64,000 bases of DNA from Noviherbaspirillum galbum (GTDB lineage: Bacteria > Pseudomonadota > Gammaproteobacteria > Burkholderiales > Burkholderiaceae_D). Below are positions 33,398-43,089 of this stretch, one piece after another. The notes under the pieces were generated by a model. The model saw only the letters and a list, made by a program, of their open reading frames with translations, was not told the origin of the DNA and searched no databases. Made by a program: the position numbers and the translations under genes. Position 1 is the first letter of the stretch, and each line of letters opens with the position of its first letter. The stretch covers positions 1 to 64,000 of the forward strand of contig NZ_JAAIVB010000065.1 of NCBI RefSeq assembly GCF_010974945.1. Direction: 5' to 3'.

Positions 33398-33997
33398 ATG
33401 AACACTTCAATGAAACTCGCCGCGCTGGGTCTTGCCGGACTCAGCCTCGCGGCGTGCACGACGATCCCGGAAGGGCCGAGCGTCTATGTGATGCCCGGCT
33501 CCGGCAAGAGCTTCGAGCAATTCCGCTTCGATGACCAGGATTGCCGGCAATACGCCTCCCAGCAGGTCAATGGCGCCAATGCCGCGTCGGTGTCCGCCGA
33601 CAGCGGCGTGAAGAGCGCCGCCGTGGGCACGGTGCTCGGCGCGGTCGCGGGCGCGGCCATCAATGGCGGCCGTGGCGCGGGCGTCGGGGCCGGCGCAGGC
33701 ATGGCGATGGGCGGACTTGCGGGCACCGGCGCGGCGGATGCATCCACCCGCGGCCTGCAGCGGCGCTATGACATCGGCTACATGCAGTGCATGTACGCCA
33801 AGGGGCACCAGGTGCCGGGCGGCCAGTCCCAGTCCTACCAGGGCTACCGGCAGCAGCGCTATGCGCAACCGAGCTATCCGGCGCCAATGACTTCCGCGCC
33901 GGCGCCGTATCCGCCGGCAGCGGCGCCGTATCCGCCACCGCCTCCCGGTAGTCCGCCGCCGCCGCCGCCGCCATCAAGCGTGGTGCCGCCGAGGTAG
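33398..33997 (+). CDS. Glycine-zipper lipoprotein
   Basis: A 199-aa protein with a lipobox LAACTT near residue 20 (start 33398, or ATG 33410 with a slightly shorter signal). The middle has a glycine-zipper stretch (VLGAVAGAAINGGRGAGVGA), the next part two Cys in DIGYMQCMYAKGHQ, and the last 60 residues are Tyr/Gln then poly-Pro. Such proteins are attached to the outer membrane and thought to span or bridge it. Likely co-transcribed with the gene 15 bases upstream. Confidence 0.72.
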   Translation: MNTSMKLAALGLAGLSLAACTTIPEGPSVYVMPGSGKSFEQFRFDDQDCRQYASQQVNGANAASVSADSGVKSAAVGTVLGAVAGAAINGGRGAGVGAGAGMAMGGLAGTGAADASTRGLQRRYDIGYMQCMYAKGHQVPGGQSQSYQGYRQQRYAQPSYPAPMTSAPAPYPPAAAPYPPPPPGSPPPPPPPSSVVPPR

Positions 33998-34090
33998 GGG
34001 TGTTGGAAGAGTGAGTGTGCTGGCAGGTCTCCGGGGCGTTGGATTCGCTCCAAGGGAAGTTCATTTGGCGGTTCTTTGGACGAGCGAAAT

Positions 34091-34139
34091 GGGATCCCCG
34101 CCTGCGCGGGGATGACGGAGGTTTGCGGGGATGACGGAG
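34091..34139. repeat. REP-like palindrome with a 15-bp direct repeat
   Basis: A perfect 8-bp stem, atccccgc (34094-34101) and gcggggat (34106-34113), with loop ctgc. The sequence gcggggatgacggag at 34106-34120 is repeated at 34125-34139. The form (g)ggatccccgcctgcgcggggatgac is that of common bacterial REP-type elements; a related copy lies at 42842-42869. Confidence 0.6.
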
Positions 34140-34233
34140 GGTCGCTAGAATGCCCTCGCCAGACGTCAGTGAGCAAGAACCGCAAGAATGCGCAGGTCAA
34201 ACGCAGACGACCCACGCATTCCCGCTGCCTCAC

Positions 34234-37200
34234 TCAATCCGCATGCATCCCCGTCTCACACTCATGCGGCACCTTCCTGCACATCTGCTGATACGCCAGG
34301 ATCGCCCGCTTGCGCGCTGCCAATGCCGTCGCAGTCTTGAACGGCGCAAGAATCTGCGCCTTGGAAAGCACATTTCCATTCTTGACCACGTATTCCACGT
34401 TGGCCGCCGCCGCCAGGTCGTCCAGCGGATTTCCCCTGACCGCCACGAGGTCCGCGAGCTTGCCGGCTTCCACCGTGCCGAGGTCCTTGTCCAGGTAACT
34501 CATCCGTGCCGCGTTGATGGTCACCGTCTTCAGCGCCTGCACGTTCGACATCACCAGCCCGGCCGCGCGCAGGTTGAGGTGGAGCGATATTCCCGGCACC
34601 ACCAGCGGCGAGTCGGTGCCGTTTGCCAGCAGGCCGCCGGCGTTGAGCACCTTCAACTGTTGCTGCGCGTCCTTCTTGATGGTGTCGAGTTGCGCGGCGG
34701 TCGGCTGGACGGCGGTTTGCAGGCCGGTCACGAAGTTGGGCGGGACCAGGATGAAGCGGTCGTCGCTGACGATGCCCGCATCCTGGGCGACCAGCGATTG
34801 CGCCGAGAACAGCGTGTCGATCAGGTGGAAATCGCCCTTCGCATGCAGGTCATAGGCGTCCTGGTAGGTGATGGCGTTGACGAAGGACTTGGCCCAGCCG
34901 TACCCCATGCGCTGCGTCGCCGACAAGTGCGTCGTTCCTCCCAGGCCGGTGGCGGCGCCGGGCGAGAGCATGTGCGTGCCGGTGGGAATGCCGAGGTCCA
35001 GGCCGGCTTGCGCGATCTTGGTCATGATGGGGATGGGTGCCCTGACATACGACTTCAGGAAATCGACGCCGAACGCCTTGGCCTTGGCGATTTCCTTGTC
35101 GGCGACCTCGGGCGTCCGCAACGTGCGGGCGAAGTTGTAGAAGAGGCGGTTGCCTTCCCACAGAGGGGGCGACACGAACAGGCGCGGCCCGATCAGGTTG
35201 CCGGCTTCGAGCGCCTCGCGGATCTCGGTGCTCTGGTGCAGCGGGCCGGCGACCGATTGCGTCGAGGTGAGGCCGTAGGACAGCATCAGTGCCGCGATCT
35301 GTCCGTATTGCCCGCCCTGGTATAGCGTGAGCGGATGCACGTGCGGGTCCCACATGCCGGGCATGACCGTCAGGCTGGAGGCGTCGACGTAGTTGTCGGC
35401 GTTCAGCTGGGCGTTCGCCTGGTGCGGCCGGACGGCAGTGATGCGGTTGCCGGCGATGACGATGTCGACGTCGTTCTGTACCGTGTCGCTGACGCCATCC
35501 CACAGCTTGCCTGCCCGCACGATGGTCGTTCCCGTCGGCACTGCCTGCTTCCAGCGGATGTTCACCGCGACGTCGCGGCTGCCCGAGCCGTCCGCCTGGA
35601 TGGTCTTGAGCGCGGTGCCCGACTTGTAGAGGATGGTGGCGGAATCGCCGGCCCAGGAAGGCAGATCGGCGACGTCGGTGGTGAGTGCCTTCGGCGCGCC
35701 GGCGGGAGAGCCGTCGGGATTGACCGGCATGACGTGCAGCACCGAGTCCATGATGAAGGCCACCTGCCTGCCATCCGGGGAAAGCACGGCCGCGCCTTCG
35801 TCGCGCTCCGAGATCTGCTGGGGCGCGGGCGCGACGGCATAGAACTTCGCCGTCTTCGCGCCGACGTCGATCACCCGCAGCTTGTTGTAGCCTTCGCGGA
35901 AGCGGTTGTTGATGCGCTCGTTGTCGACCACCACCACCTTGCTGCCGTCGGGCGTCCATGAGGGCGTGCTGACCTGCGTGCTGACGGAGGGAATGACGAC
36001 CTGTGCGGTCTTGCTCGCCATGTCCCAGACCTCGAGCTGTCCCGACAAGGTGGAATAGGCGATGCGGTCGCCGGTGGGCGACATCTTCGGCGTCACCATC
36101 GACTTGCCGGTGATCGAGGCCAGCCGCGTGCGCTGCCGCGTCGCGATGTCGATCTGGTCGATCGCCAGCGCGCCTGCATTCCCCTTCTCGGTCGAGAAGT
36201 AAATCGCCTTGCCGTCCGGCGTCCATTGCGGATTGCCGTCGCGGTCGGTGTCGTTGGTCAGGCGCACCGGGTCCTTGCCGATCTCCATGATCCATACGTC
36301 ATTGAGGGCGACGAAGGCGATGTTCTTGCCGTCGGGCGAGATGGTCGGAGCGCTGATGCCGATCGCCTGCCGCTCCGCGAGCGCATTGAAGCCGCGGTCG
36401 CGCGTCGTCGTGATGACCGGCCGCCGCACCGTCAGCTTGGCGCTGAAGGGCACTTCGCTCAGGGCTCCGCCGGCGGCGTCGCGGATACGGATCTTGCCGT
36501 CCGAGGCATAAACGAAGCGGCCGTCCGGTAGCCAGCGCAGCGGGAAGGGGAACAGGTCTTCGTTGAGCACCACGTCCTTGCCGCCGATGTTGAGCGCCTT
36601 GGCCTCGGACTGGTAGATGACGCCGGTGCCATCCCTGTTCCAGGAGGGAATCGTGCCATTCCCGGCCGGCACCGCCACGCCGTTCGGAATGTCCATGATG
36701 TACACCTTGCCCGTGTCGGCGAAGGTGATCTGCTTGCCGTTCGGCGACACGACCGGAAAGCCTTCCGCGCCCGGTCCCTTGGTCAGTTGCTGGTACTGGC
36801 CATTGGCCAGCGTGAAGCTCCAGATCTTGTACTGTCCGTCCGCGCTCCTGTCCGAGGCGAACACGAGGCCGCTGCCATCTGGAAGCCACGTCGGTTCGCG
36901 ATCGTCGAAGGGCCCCGTCGTGAGTTCGCGTGGATTCGCGCCGTTGGTGTCGATCGCCCACAAGTGATAGTTGCCGGTCGGCGCATAGTTCTGGAACACG
37001 ATGGTCTTGCCGTCCGGCGACCAGACCGGCCCTGTCGGCTCGAGCTCCCAGCCGGTCAACCGGGTGGCGGAGCCGCCGGTAATCGGAATCAGCCAGAGCG
37101 CGCCCTGTGCGCTGAAGACCAGCTGCTTGCCATCCGGCGAAGGCGCGACAGCCATGTTCGTGCCTTCGTGCAATTCCACGCTCAGGTCCTTGGTATTCCC

Positions 37201-37479
37201 CTGCAGGGTATTGAGTTCCTGCACCGTCACCACCGGGAGGGTCGTGCCGGAACCTCCGGAAGGCGTGGTGCTGGTTGAATCGCTTGCACTGTCGCTGCCG
37301 CCGCTGTTGCAGGCCGCGAGCAGCACGGCGGAAACGATGGGAAGCAGGGCGTGCCGGAAGCCGCCGGGCGTGCTGCCGGCATGCCGTGCCGTTCTGCTGG
37401 AGCGGACTGTGGCGGATGCGTTCGATGAGTTTATGCTGGCCGGTACGTCTTGATGCTCTTTTGCCGGTACTGCAGTCAT
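34234..37479 (-). CDS. Lipoprotein with TolB-like propeller and amidohydrolase domain
   Basis: A 1081-aa protein from ATG 37479 (AGGAGAC upstream). The N-terminus has a basic stretch, a hydrophobic segment and a lipobox LLAACNS near residue 58, so it is an envelope lipoprotein. Next come many WD40-like beta-propeller repeats of the TolB/PD40 type (SPDGKQLVFSAQGALWLIPI; SPDGKTIVFQNYAPTG), in two blocks to about residue 640. The last 400 residues are a metal-dependent amidohydrolase with WDPHVHPL (HxH) and NGTDSPL (metal Asp). Proteins of this plan occur in many bacteria, but the substrate is unknown. The mature N-terminus has a Ser/Thr/Gly spacer. Confidence 0.82.
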   Translation of the reverse strand: MTAVPAKEHQDVPASINSSNASATVRSSRTARHAGSTPGGFRHALLPIVSAVLLAACNSGGSDSASDSTSTTPSGGSGTTLPVVTVQELNTLQGNTKDLSVELHEGTNMAVAPSPDGKQLVFSAQGALWLIPITGGSATRLTGWELEPTGPVWSPDGKTIVFQNYAPTGNYHLWAIDTNGANPRELTTGPFDDREPTWLPDGSGLVFASDRSADGQYKIWSFTLANGQYQQLTKGPGAEGFPVVSPNGKQITFADTGKVYIMDIPNGVAVPAGNGTIPSWNRDGTGVIYQSEAKALNIGGKDVVLNEDLFPFPLRWLPDGRFVYASDGKIRIRDAAGGALSEVPFSAKLTVRRPVITTTRDRGFNALAERQAIGISAPTISPDGKNIAFVALNDVWIMEIGKDPVRLTNDTDRDGNPQWTPDGKAIYFSTEKGNAGALAIDQIDIATRQRTRLASITGKSMVTPKMSPTGDRIAYSTLSGQLEVWDMASKTAQVVIPSVSTQVSTPSWTPDGSKVVVVDNERINNRFREGYNKLRVIDVGAKTAKFYAVAPAPQQISERDEGAAVLSPDGRQVAFIMDSVLHVMPVNPDGSPAGAPKALTTDVADLPSWAGDSATILYKSGTALKTIQADGSGSRDVAVNIRWKQAVPTGTTIVRAGKLWDGVSDTVQNDVDIVIAGNRITAVRPHQANAQLNADNYVDASSLTVMPGMWDPHVHPLTLYQGGQYGQIAALMLSYGLTSTQSVAGPLHQSTEIREALEAGNLIGPRLFVSPPLWEGNRLFYNFARTLRTPEVADKEIAKAKAFGVDFLKSYVRAPIPIMTKIAQAGLDLGIPTGTHMLSPGAATGLGGTTHLSATQRMGYGWAKSFVNAITYQDAYDLHAKGDFHLIDTLFSAQSLVAQDAGIVSDDRFILVPPNFVTGLQTAVQPTAAQLDTIKKDAQQQLKVLNAGGLLANGTDSPLVVPGISLHLNLRAAGLVMSNVQALKTVTINAARMSYLDKDLGTVEAGKLADLVAVRGNPLDDLAAAANVEYVVKNGNVLSKAQILAPFKTATALAARKRAILAYQQMCRKVPHECETGMHAD

Positions 37480-37732
37480 GTTGAGTCTCCTGTCGGTATG
37501 TGCTTTTCTGTTCTCCCTTTCAGGGCAGAGGCGTGCAGGCACAGGGCTCATCGATGGCTGGCGTCAACGATGCATCGTTCGATGCACGGAACTGCTTCTA
37601 TGATGTCTATCCGCCGCGATTGTCTTTTTCAAGACAGTTAAGATGCTTGTTGTACTTGCTCAATGCGAATTACCGGAAGGCAGGAATGGTAAGTGCAGAA
37701 AAGGGGATCGTCAGGAGCAATACCTCCATGCT

Positions 37733-38125
37733 TCAGCGGCGTTCGATTTCTGTGCTGATCGCCATGGCGCGCTTGAGGGTCTTCGTCACCGGCGTCTTTT
37801 CGCAGATCTCGGCAAGTCGGCGGCATTGCTCTTCGTCGAGCGCCTCGCCGAACCGCACCTTGCGGGTGATCGTTTCCGTGCCGTCCTCGGCGCGCGCGAA
37901 GCGGGCATCGATTTCGATGCGTCCCAGCGACCAGCCCTTCCTGTCGGCATACATGCGCAGCGTGATCCCGGTGCATGCCGCCAGCGAACCGAGCAGCAGT
38001 TCATAGGGAGCGGGACCGGAATCCGTGCCGCCCGCATCGGCCGGCTCGTCGGAGCGGAACGCATGTGTCCGGGAACGAAGAACTTGCTGGTAGCCCTGAT
38101 CGCTGTGCAGGTGAACGGTTGCCAT
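37733..38125 (-). CDS. OsmC-family protein
   Basis: A 130-aa protein from ATG 38125 (AAGGAA upstream). The reactive Cys of the family is C51 in PYELLLGSLAACTGITLRMY. The second Cys, normally in a CPVxxTL motif, is replaced by Thr (EKTPVTKTL), though C108 lies three residues before. OsmC/Ohr proteins reduce organic hydroperoxides using both Cys, so a one-Cys or altered pairing is likely. The gene is divergent from the pirin gene, with 76 bases between, and they may share control by oxidative stress. Confidence 0.85.
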   Translation of the reverse strand: MATVHLHSDQGYQQVLRSRTHAFRSDEPADAGGTDSGPAPYELLLGSLAACTGITLRMYADRKGWSLGRIEIDARFARAEDGTETITRKVRFGEALDEEQCRRLAEICEKTPVTKTLKRAMAISTEIERR

Positions 38126-38201
38126 GGAATTCCTTGTCTGAGGTGGAGGCATGATCGTAATGCCGATCCGGGGCATAATGCAAAAATCCCAGGAGAACCT
38201 C

Positions 38202-39056
38202 ATGCAACTCATCAAACCTCATGTGCGCTCGATTGGCGCGTTTGACGTGCACCGCCTGCTGCCGGCCTTTCCCCAGAAGACCATTGGACCCTTCATCTTC
38301 TTCGATCACATGGGGCCTGCCGACCTGCCGCCGGGACAGGGGATGGACGTGCGGCCGCATCCGCATATCGGCCTGGCGACGGTCACCTATCTGTTCGATG
38401 GCGCGGGCCTGCATCGCGACAGCCTCGGTTCCAAGCAGCGCATCGTTCCCGGCGACGTCAACTGGATGACCGCGGGGCGCGGCATCGTGCATTCTGAGCG
38501 CACCGCGCCCGAGGATCTCGCGACCGGCGTGCGCCTGCACGGCCTGCAGATCTGGATCGCCTTGCCCAAGGCATTCGAGGAGGCCGAGCCGAGTTTCAGC
38601 CATCATCCCTCATCGACGATACCGCGCGTGACGCTGCCGGGCGCGACGCTGCGCGTGATTCTCGGGACGGCATACGGCGCCACCTCGCCGGTGGAAACCT
38701 ACTCCGACACCGTATACGTCGCCGCCGAGCTGGAAGCCGGCGCCGCGCTGCCGTTCAGCGCCGAGCACGCCGAGCGGGGCGTGTACGTGGTGGAAGGCAA
38801 TGTCCGCCTCAATGGCAATCCGGTGCCGCCGAGGCACATGGTCTTCCTGTCCGGCGAAGGCGAGGTCCTGATCGAAGCCGAGGAACCGTCCAAGGTGGCG
38901 CTCATCGGCGGCGAGCCGCTCGATGGCGAACGCTTCATCTGGTGGAACTTCGTCGCTTCCTCGCGGGAAAAGATCGAGGAAGCCAAGGCGCGCTGGCGCG
39001 AGCAGCAATTCGGCAAGGTGCCGGAAGAAACGGAATGGATCCCGCTGCCGGAATGA
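38202..39056 (+). CDS. Pirin-family cupin protein
   Basis: A 284-aa protein from ATG 38202 behind AGGAGAACC. The N-terminal cupin has GPFIFFDHMGPADL and the metal ligands H53, H55 (RPHPHIGL), H97 and E99 (GIVHSER), matching pirins that bind Fe(II) and, in some cases, act as quercetinases. The C-terminal cupin has no full ligand set (YVVEGNVRLNG; MVFLSGEGEVLIEAE), as usual. It is divergent from the OsmC-like gene. Confidence 0.88.
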   Translation: MQLIKPHVRSIGAFDVHRLLPAFPQKTIGPFIFFDHMGPADLPPGQGMDVRPHPHIGLATVTYLFDGAGLHRDSLGSKQRIVPGDVNWMTAGRGIVHSERTAPEDLATGVRLHGLQIWIALPKAFEEAEPSFSHHPSSTIPRVTLPGATLRVILGTAYGATSPVETYSDTVYVAAELEAGAALPFSAEHAERGVYVVEGNVRLNGNPVPPRHMVFLSGEGEVLIEAEEPSKVALIGGEPLDGERFIWWNFVASSREKIEEAKARWREQQFGKVPEETEWIPLPE

Positions 39057-39090
39057 TGCGCGGGGCATGACGGCGCACGGGCTTGACCTG

Positions 39091-39126
39091 AAAAAGAAAT
39101 GGCCCGCCGGCTTGCGCCAGCGGGCC
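39091..39126 (-). terminator. Intrinsic terminator for the AI-2E-type permease gene
   Basis: Read on the minus strand, 39126-39101 forms an 11-bp stem with one G-U pair and a GCAA tetraloop (GNRA type), followed by ATTTCTTTTT at 39100-39091. This is a textbook intrinsic terminator. It is about 180 bases past the permease stop codon at 39305, with nothing but a possible 14-codon frame between. On the plus strand, the stem follows the pirin gene but has no T-run. Confidence 0.7.
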
Positions 39127-39304
39127 CAACACTCTCAGGAGAACTCATGATGCGCTTTCACTTTAAGCGCGGGGTCGGGGCGCCACTGTGACCGCCGTCA
39201 CGAACGCGGCAAACGGCGCTTCTCCGCGCCGCGGCCGTTGCGTTTACCTCTTGATCGGCTGGCAATCCGGCCTTGCTGCGCGCTTGCCGCGGTGAATCAA
39301 AAAA

Positions 39305-40363
39305 TCAAGGCAGGAGGGGCGTAGGGGCGGACGCTTCGCGCCACAAGGTCACCGCCAGCACCATGATCACCGGCCCGAGGAACAATCCCACCAGCCCGAA
39401 AAGCTCGATGCCGCCGAGAATGCCGAACAGCACCGCGAGAAAGGGCAGGCGCGTGGCGCTGCCGATGAGCTGCGGGCGGATGAAGTGGTCCGCGATGAAC
39501 AAAACGACCATTCCCCATGCGGCGACTTCCACTGCGGGAACCATCCGTCCCTGGGACGCGAGTATGCCGGCCGCCCCAAGGAAGACCACCGGCGCGCCGA
39601 AGGGAATGATGGCCAGCATGGCGGTGAAGCCTGCCCACAACGCGGCAGAAGGCAGGCCGGCGAAGGCGTAGCCGATGCCGATCAGCACGCCTTCCCCCAG
39701 TCCCACGAACACCAGTCCGTTGACGGTGGAGCGCACCGCCAGCGGCAGTCCGGGAAAATACCGGTTCCAGCGCTTGTCGCCCAGCAAGCGGATGCCGATG
39801 CGCTCCGTCTGCCGTTGCAGCGTTTCGCCGTTCAGGATGAAGAAGAATAGGCAAAGCATCGCGAAGCCGAAGTCGAGCAGGCGATGCAGGATCTGGCTGC
39901 CGAAGCGCCGCAGCAGTTCGGTCGCGGAATGGACATGCATTTCCGGATGATCCGTGAACAGGTGGCTCAATCCCCTGGGTTGCGCGAGCGTGGTCTGCCA
40001 CCATTGCCAGATCTCGTTCCCGGCGAAGGGAATGTGCCGCAGGAAATCCGGCGCGGGAACGCCTTGGCTGTTGGCATCGGCAATGAGCTGGGCGACGACC
40101 GGCGCTTCCTTGATGATCTGCTGCAAGCCGATCATTGCCGGCAAGGCAAGCAGGGTGGCGACGATGAGGGTCATGAGCAGCGCAGCGGCCGCCGTGCGGC
40201 CGTTCAGCAGCGCGCGCAGCTTCAGGAACCATGGCCAGGTGGCAATGCAGATCAGTCCTGCCCAGACCAGAGGCAGCAGGAACTGCCGCAGAACCAGCGC
40301 CGCCATGATGACGACCGCCATGGTGAACATCGTGCCGGCGATGCCATGTTGTCTTGCCTGCAT
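39305..40363 (-). CDS. AI-2E family transporter
   Basis: A 352-aa integral membrane protein with about eight hydrophobic segments, typical of the AI-2E/PerM/YdiK family. Visible stretches: FAMLCLFFFILNGETLQRQT, VFVGLGEGVLIGIGYAFAGL, AIIPFGAPVVFLGAAG and, near the end, LFGLVGLFLGPVIMVLAVTL, the family's most conserved part. ATG 40363 was chosen because GGGGAAG lies upstream; ATG 40390 would add 9 residues. The substrate of most members, including this one, is not known. Confidence 0.85.
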   Translation of the reverse strand: MQARQHGIAGTMFTMAVVIMAALVLRQFLLPLVWAGLICIATWPWFLKLRALLNGRTAAAALLMTLIVATLLALPAMIGLQQIIKEAPVVAQLIADANSQGVPAPDFLRHIPFAGNEIWQWWQTTLAQPRGLSHLFTDHPEMHVHSATELLRRFGSQILHRLLDFGFAMLCLFFFILNGETLQRQTERIGIRLLGDKRWNRYFPGLPLAVRSTVNGLVFVGLGEGVLIGIGYAFAGLPSAALWAGFTAMLAIIPFGAPVVFLGAAGILASQGRMVPAVEVAAWGMVVLFIADHFIRPQLIGSATRLPFLAVLFGILGGIELFGLVGLFLGPVIMVLAVTLWREASAPTPLLP

Positions 40364-40467
40364 CTGCTTCCCCGCTTTCTTCCGGCACATGCCGTAGTTG
40401 CATCCCCGTGATTATCCACGGATGCGGACCGGACGTATTGACGCGAAGCTGGAGGGCGGCGCGCCTC

Positions 40468-42684
40468 TCAGATCTTGAGTTCCAGCCGGATGGTCAGCGA
40501 TGTGTAGGTGCGTGCCGTGGTATTCGACGACTGGCTGTAGCTGCTCGTCGATACCGCATTGCCGCTGAAGTAATTGCTGTTGATGAGATTGTTCGCCGAG
40601 ATCCGGACCTGCGCCAGCGGATTGAAGCGCCATAGTCCGTACAGGTCCAGCTGGCGCTTGTTGCCGGTGCTGATGCGCTGCGTCTCGTTGACCTGGACTT
40701 CATAGGCCGGCGTCCAGTTGAGACTTCCCCCGAGCGTGAGGGGCAGGCGGGCCAGCCGGTAGTCGAGGCCGACGTTCGCGGTCTGCTTCGGCTGCTGGTC
40801 GAGCCGGTTGTCCGGGCCGGGCACCTCGTCGACGCGCGACCAGAAGCGGCTGTAGTTGGTGCGGAAATCGATGTTCGGCGCATCCTGCAGGAGCTCGCGC
40901 AAGGCGAACTTGGCCTCGAGTTCCAGGCCGCTGGTGATGGCATGTCCGATGTTCAGCGGCCGCGATACCCAGCGCGGTCCGTTGATGCCGTCCTCGAGCG
41001 CGATGCGCCGGCGGATGAGGTCGCGGATGCTCCTCGCGAACACGTTCGCGCTCAGGATGCCGCCGTTGCCAAGATAGTGTTCATAGGCTAGGTCCAGGCC
41101 GGTGGACAATTCGGGGCGCAGGCTTGGGTTGCCGATGCGGTCCGGGCTGGTCGGACTGTTGAGGCTGGAAATCACCGGCAGCGCGACCAGGTCGGACAGG
41201 CCGGGCGCGCGGTAGCTGTGCGTGACGCCGAAGCGCACCTGGTCCTTTTCCTTGCCGGGCACGCGCCATACCGCCTGCAGGATCGGACTCCAGACACTGC
41301 TGCTGTTGTCGATCGGTCCCGCGGCCGTGCTGCTGCTGGTCTGGATGCCTTCCCAGCGCAGCCCCATGTAGGCGGACCATTGCGGCGTGATTTCCCATTC
41401 ATCCTGCACGAAGGCCGCCAGGCGCCGCGTGCGCGCGGAGAGGCTTTCGCCGGAATCGAAGAATTGCGGCTGGCCGTTGTCGAGCGAGACGCGGGTCTGC
41501 TCGCGGCGGCTCCAGTCGATGTCCCAGCCGGTGGCGATCAGGTGGCCATCCCCGGCCGATATGCTGAGCTTGCCATTGCTGCCGACGTTGCGGTCGCTGG
41601 TGTTGCTGGTGTCGACGAGGGTATTGACCAGCGTGCCGCCCGCATCCCGCTGCAGCCGCAGCGTGTCGCTGTCATTGTGGTTGGCGCCGGTGGTGAGCTT
41701 GGCGTCGAGGCGCATGCCCGGCTGGAAGCGATGCTGCCAGCTGGCGGTGAGCCGCCCCACACTGAAGGAACTGCTGGAATTCCACTTCGCGGTGGCGTAG
41801 GGCGGCGTGCCCACCGTCTGCGTCAGCACGCTGTCGCCGTCGGTCCTGCTTTCGATCTGCATCAGGAAGGCCTGCAATCCCACGGTGTCGCCATTGCCGA
41901 AGCGGTAGGTCGCGTTCGGCGCAAGCTGGATGCCCTTGCTCCTGCGCGTGCTGTCATCGTCGATATGCTGGGCCAGCACCGTGGCGCCGCTGCCATTGAT
42001 GCCGAGGTTGTCGGTCGCATCCTCGCTGCGATGCCGATGCTCGAACACGGTTGCTGAAAGCTGATAGGACAGCGCGCCGATCTGCCCGGGATGGGTGATG
42101 GATGCGCTCGGTTGGTGGTTGCCCTGCTCGATGCTGTCCGAGACGCGGATCTGCGTCTGCTTCTGCCGGAATTCCTCGCGCAGCACGATGTTGATGGTGC
42201 CAGCGATGGCCTGGGTGCTGAACTCCGCCGTTGGCGCGCGGAATACCTCGATGCGTTCGATCTGGTCCGGCGAAAGCGTGTCGAGCGAAAATCCGCGCGG
42301 CGGACGCTCTCCGTTCAGCAGGATCTGGGTATAGCCGTTCCCCAGGCCGCGCATGCGGATGTCGCCGCCGCGGCCCGGGCGTCCGGAGATCGTCACGCCG
42401 GGCAGGCGCTTGAGGATGTCGGCGACGGTGCTGTCTCCCTGCCGGTCGAGTTCCTCGCGTCCGAACACCATCTTCGCGGCGGTGGAATTGCGGCGCTGCT
42501 CGGTATCGCTCTGGCGGCCGCTGGTGATCGTCACGCGCTGCGAGGCGTCGGCGGGCGCGCCATCCGTGCCTCCCGGCTGCGCGGGCGGCGTCTGGGCCAT
42601 TGCCGGACCGAGGGTCAGCGCGCCGTACAAGGTCGAGAGCAGAATAGCGAGCGGCAAGGGAGCGGGCAAGGCGTGTTTCAGCAT
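40468..42684 (-). CDS. TonB-dependent outer-membrane receptor
   Basis: A 738-aa protein with a signal peptide (to about residue 30, GPAMA-QTPPA), a plug domain (VADILKRLPGVTISGRPGRG, GDIRMRGLGNGYTQILLNGE, RIEVFRAPTAEFSTQAIAGT) and a 22-strand barrel ending LTIRLELKI. It resembles receptors for siderophores or other large ligands, but the ligand cannot be read from sequence and no uptake genes adjoin. The start has no clear ribosome binding site. A TonB-like protein is encoded 11 kb away at 52056. Confidence 0.9.
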   Translation of the reverse strand: MLKHALPAPLPLAILLSTLYGALTLGPAMAQTPPAQPGGTDGAPADASQRVTITSGRQSDTEQRRNSTAAKMVFGREELDRQGDSTVADILKRLPGVTISGRPGRGGDIRMRGLGNGYTQILLNGERPPRGFSLDTLSPDQIERIEVFRAPTAEFSTQAIAGTINIVLREEFRQKQTQIRVSDSIEQGNHQPSASITHPGQIGALSYQLSATVFEHRHRSEDATDNLGINGSGATVLAQHIDDDSTRRSKGIQLAPNATYRFGNGDTVGLQAFLMQIESRTDGDSVLTQTVGTPPYATAKWNSSSSFSVGRLTASWQHRFQPGMRLDAKLTTGANHNDSDTLRLQRDAGGTLVNTLVDTSNTSDRNVGSNGKLSISAGDGHLIATGWDIDWSRREQTRVSLDNGQPQFFDSGESLSARTRRLAAFVQDEWEITPQWSAYMGLRWEGIQTSSSTAAGPIDNSSSVWSPILQAVWRVPGKEKDQVRFGVTHSYRAPGLSDLVALPVISSLNSPTSPDRIGNPSLRPELSTGLDLAYEHYLGNGGILSANVFARSIRDLIRRRIALEDGINGPRWVSRPLNIGHAITSGLELEAKFALRELLQDAPNIDFRTNYSRFWSRVDEVPGPDNRLDQQPKQTANVGLDYRLARLPLTLGGSLNWTPAYEVQVNETQRISTGNKRQLDLYGLWRFNPLAQVRISANNLINSNYFSGNAVSTSSYSQSSNTTARTYTSLTIRLELKI

Positions 42685-43089
42685 GATGGCAGGGGATGCT
42701 TGTGGCTCGGAGGTGAGGCAAGTCTAGCGGAAATGCCAATAGGCAATATGTCGAATTATGTCGGCAAATGGCGAAATGAGGGAAGCGGAGTTTTGCCGGA
42801 AGGCGGTGATGCGAGGATGGCGGCGGGAAGGTGTTGCGTAACGGGATTCCCGCCGGCGAGGGAATGACAAACTTGAGGGCGGCTGAAGGTGGGATCGAGG
42901 AAAATCCCGGAAGAGGGAAATGAAGGGTGGTTGAAGTTCAGGACGGTCCGGAAGTTAAATGCTTGCGAGACGGGGACTTGCCTTGCATCAGGACTGGCCG
43001 CGCCACCGGACACGCCGCCAGGCCATCGCCAGGCACAACGCGGTGCAGAGGCCCGTGCGGGCAAGCATCGCGTTGCGCCGTGCAGTTCA
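42685..43089. other. 405-base gap with a REP-like element
   Basis: No convincing gene. It holds the REP-like repeat near 42842-42869 and a stretch of further short inverted elements to about 42925. The minus-strand part next to 42684 should contain the promoter of the TonB-dependent receptor. Confidence 0.4.
42842..42869. repeat. REP-like palindrome
   Basis: The stem attccc (42846-42851) and gggaat (42860-42865) encloses gccggcga. The outline gggattcccgc...gggaatgac is the same as that of the element at 34091, differing in the stem bases. Two copies in this window suggest a dispersed family. Confidence 0.5.
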
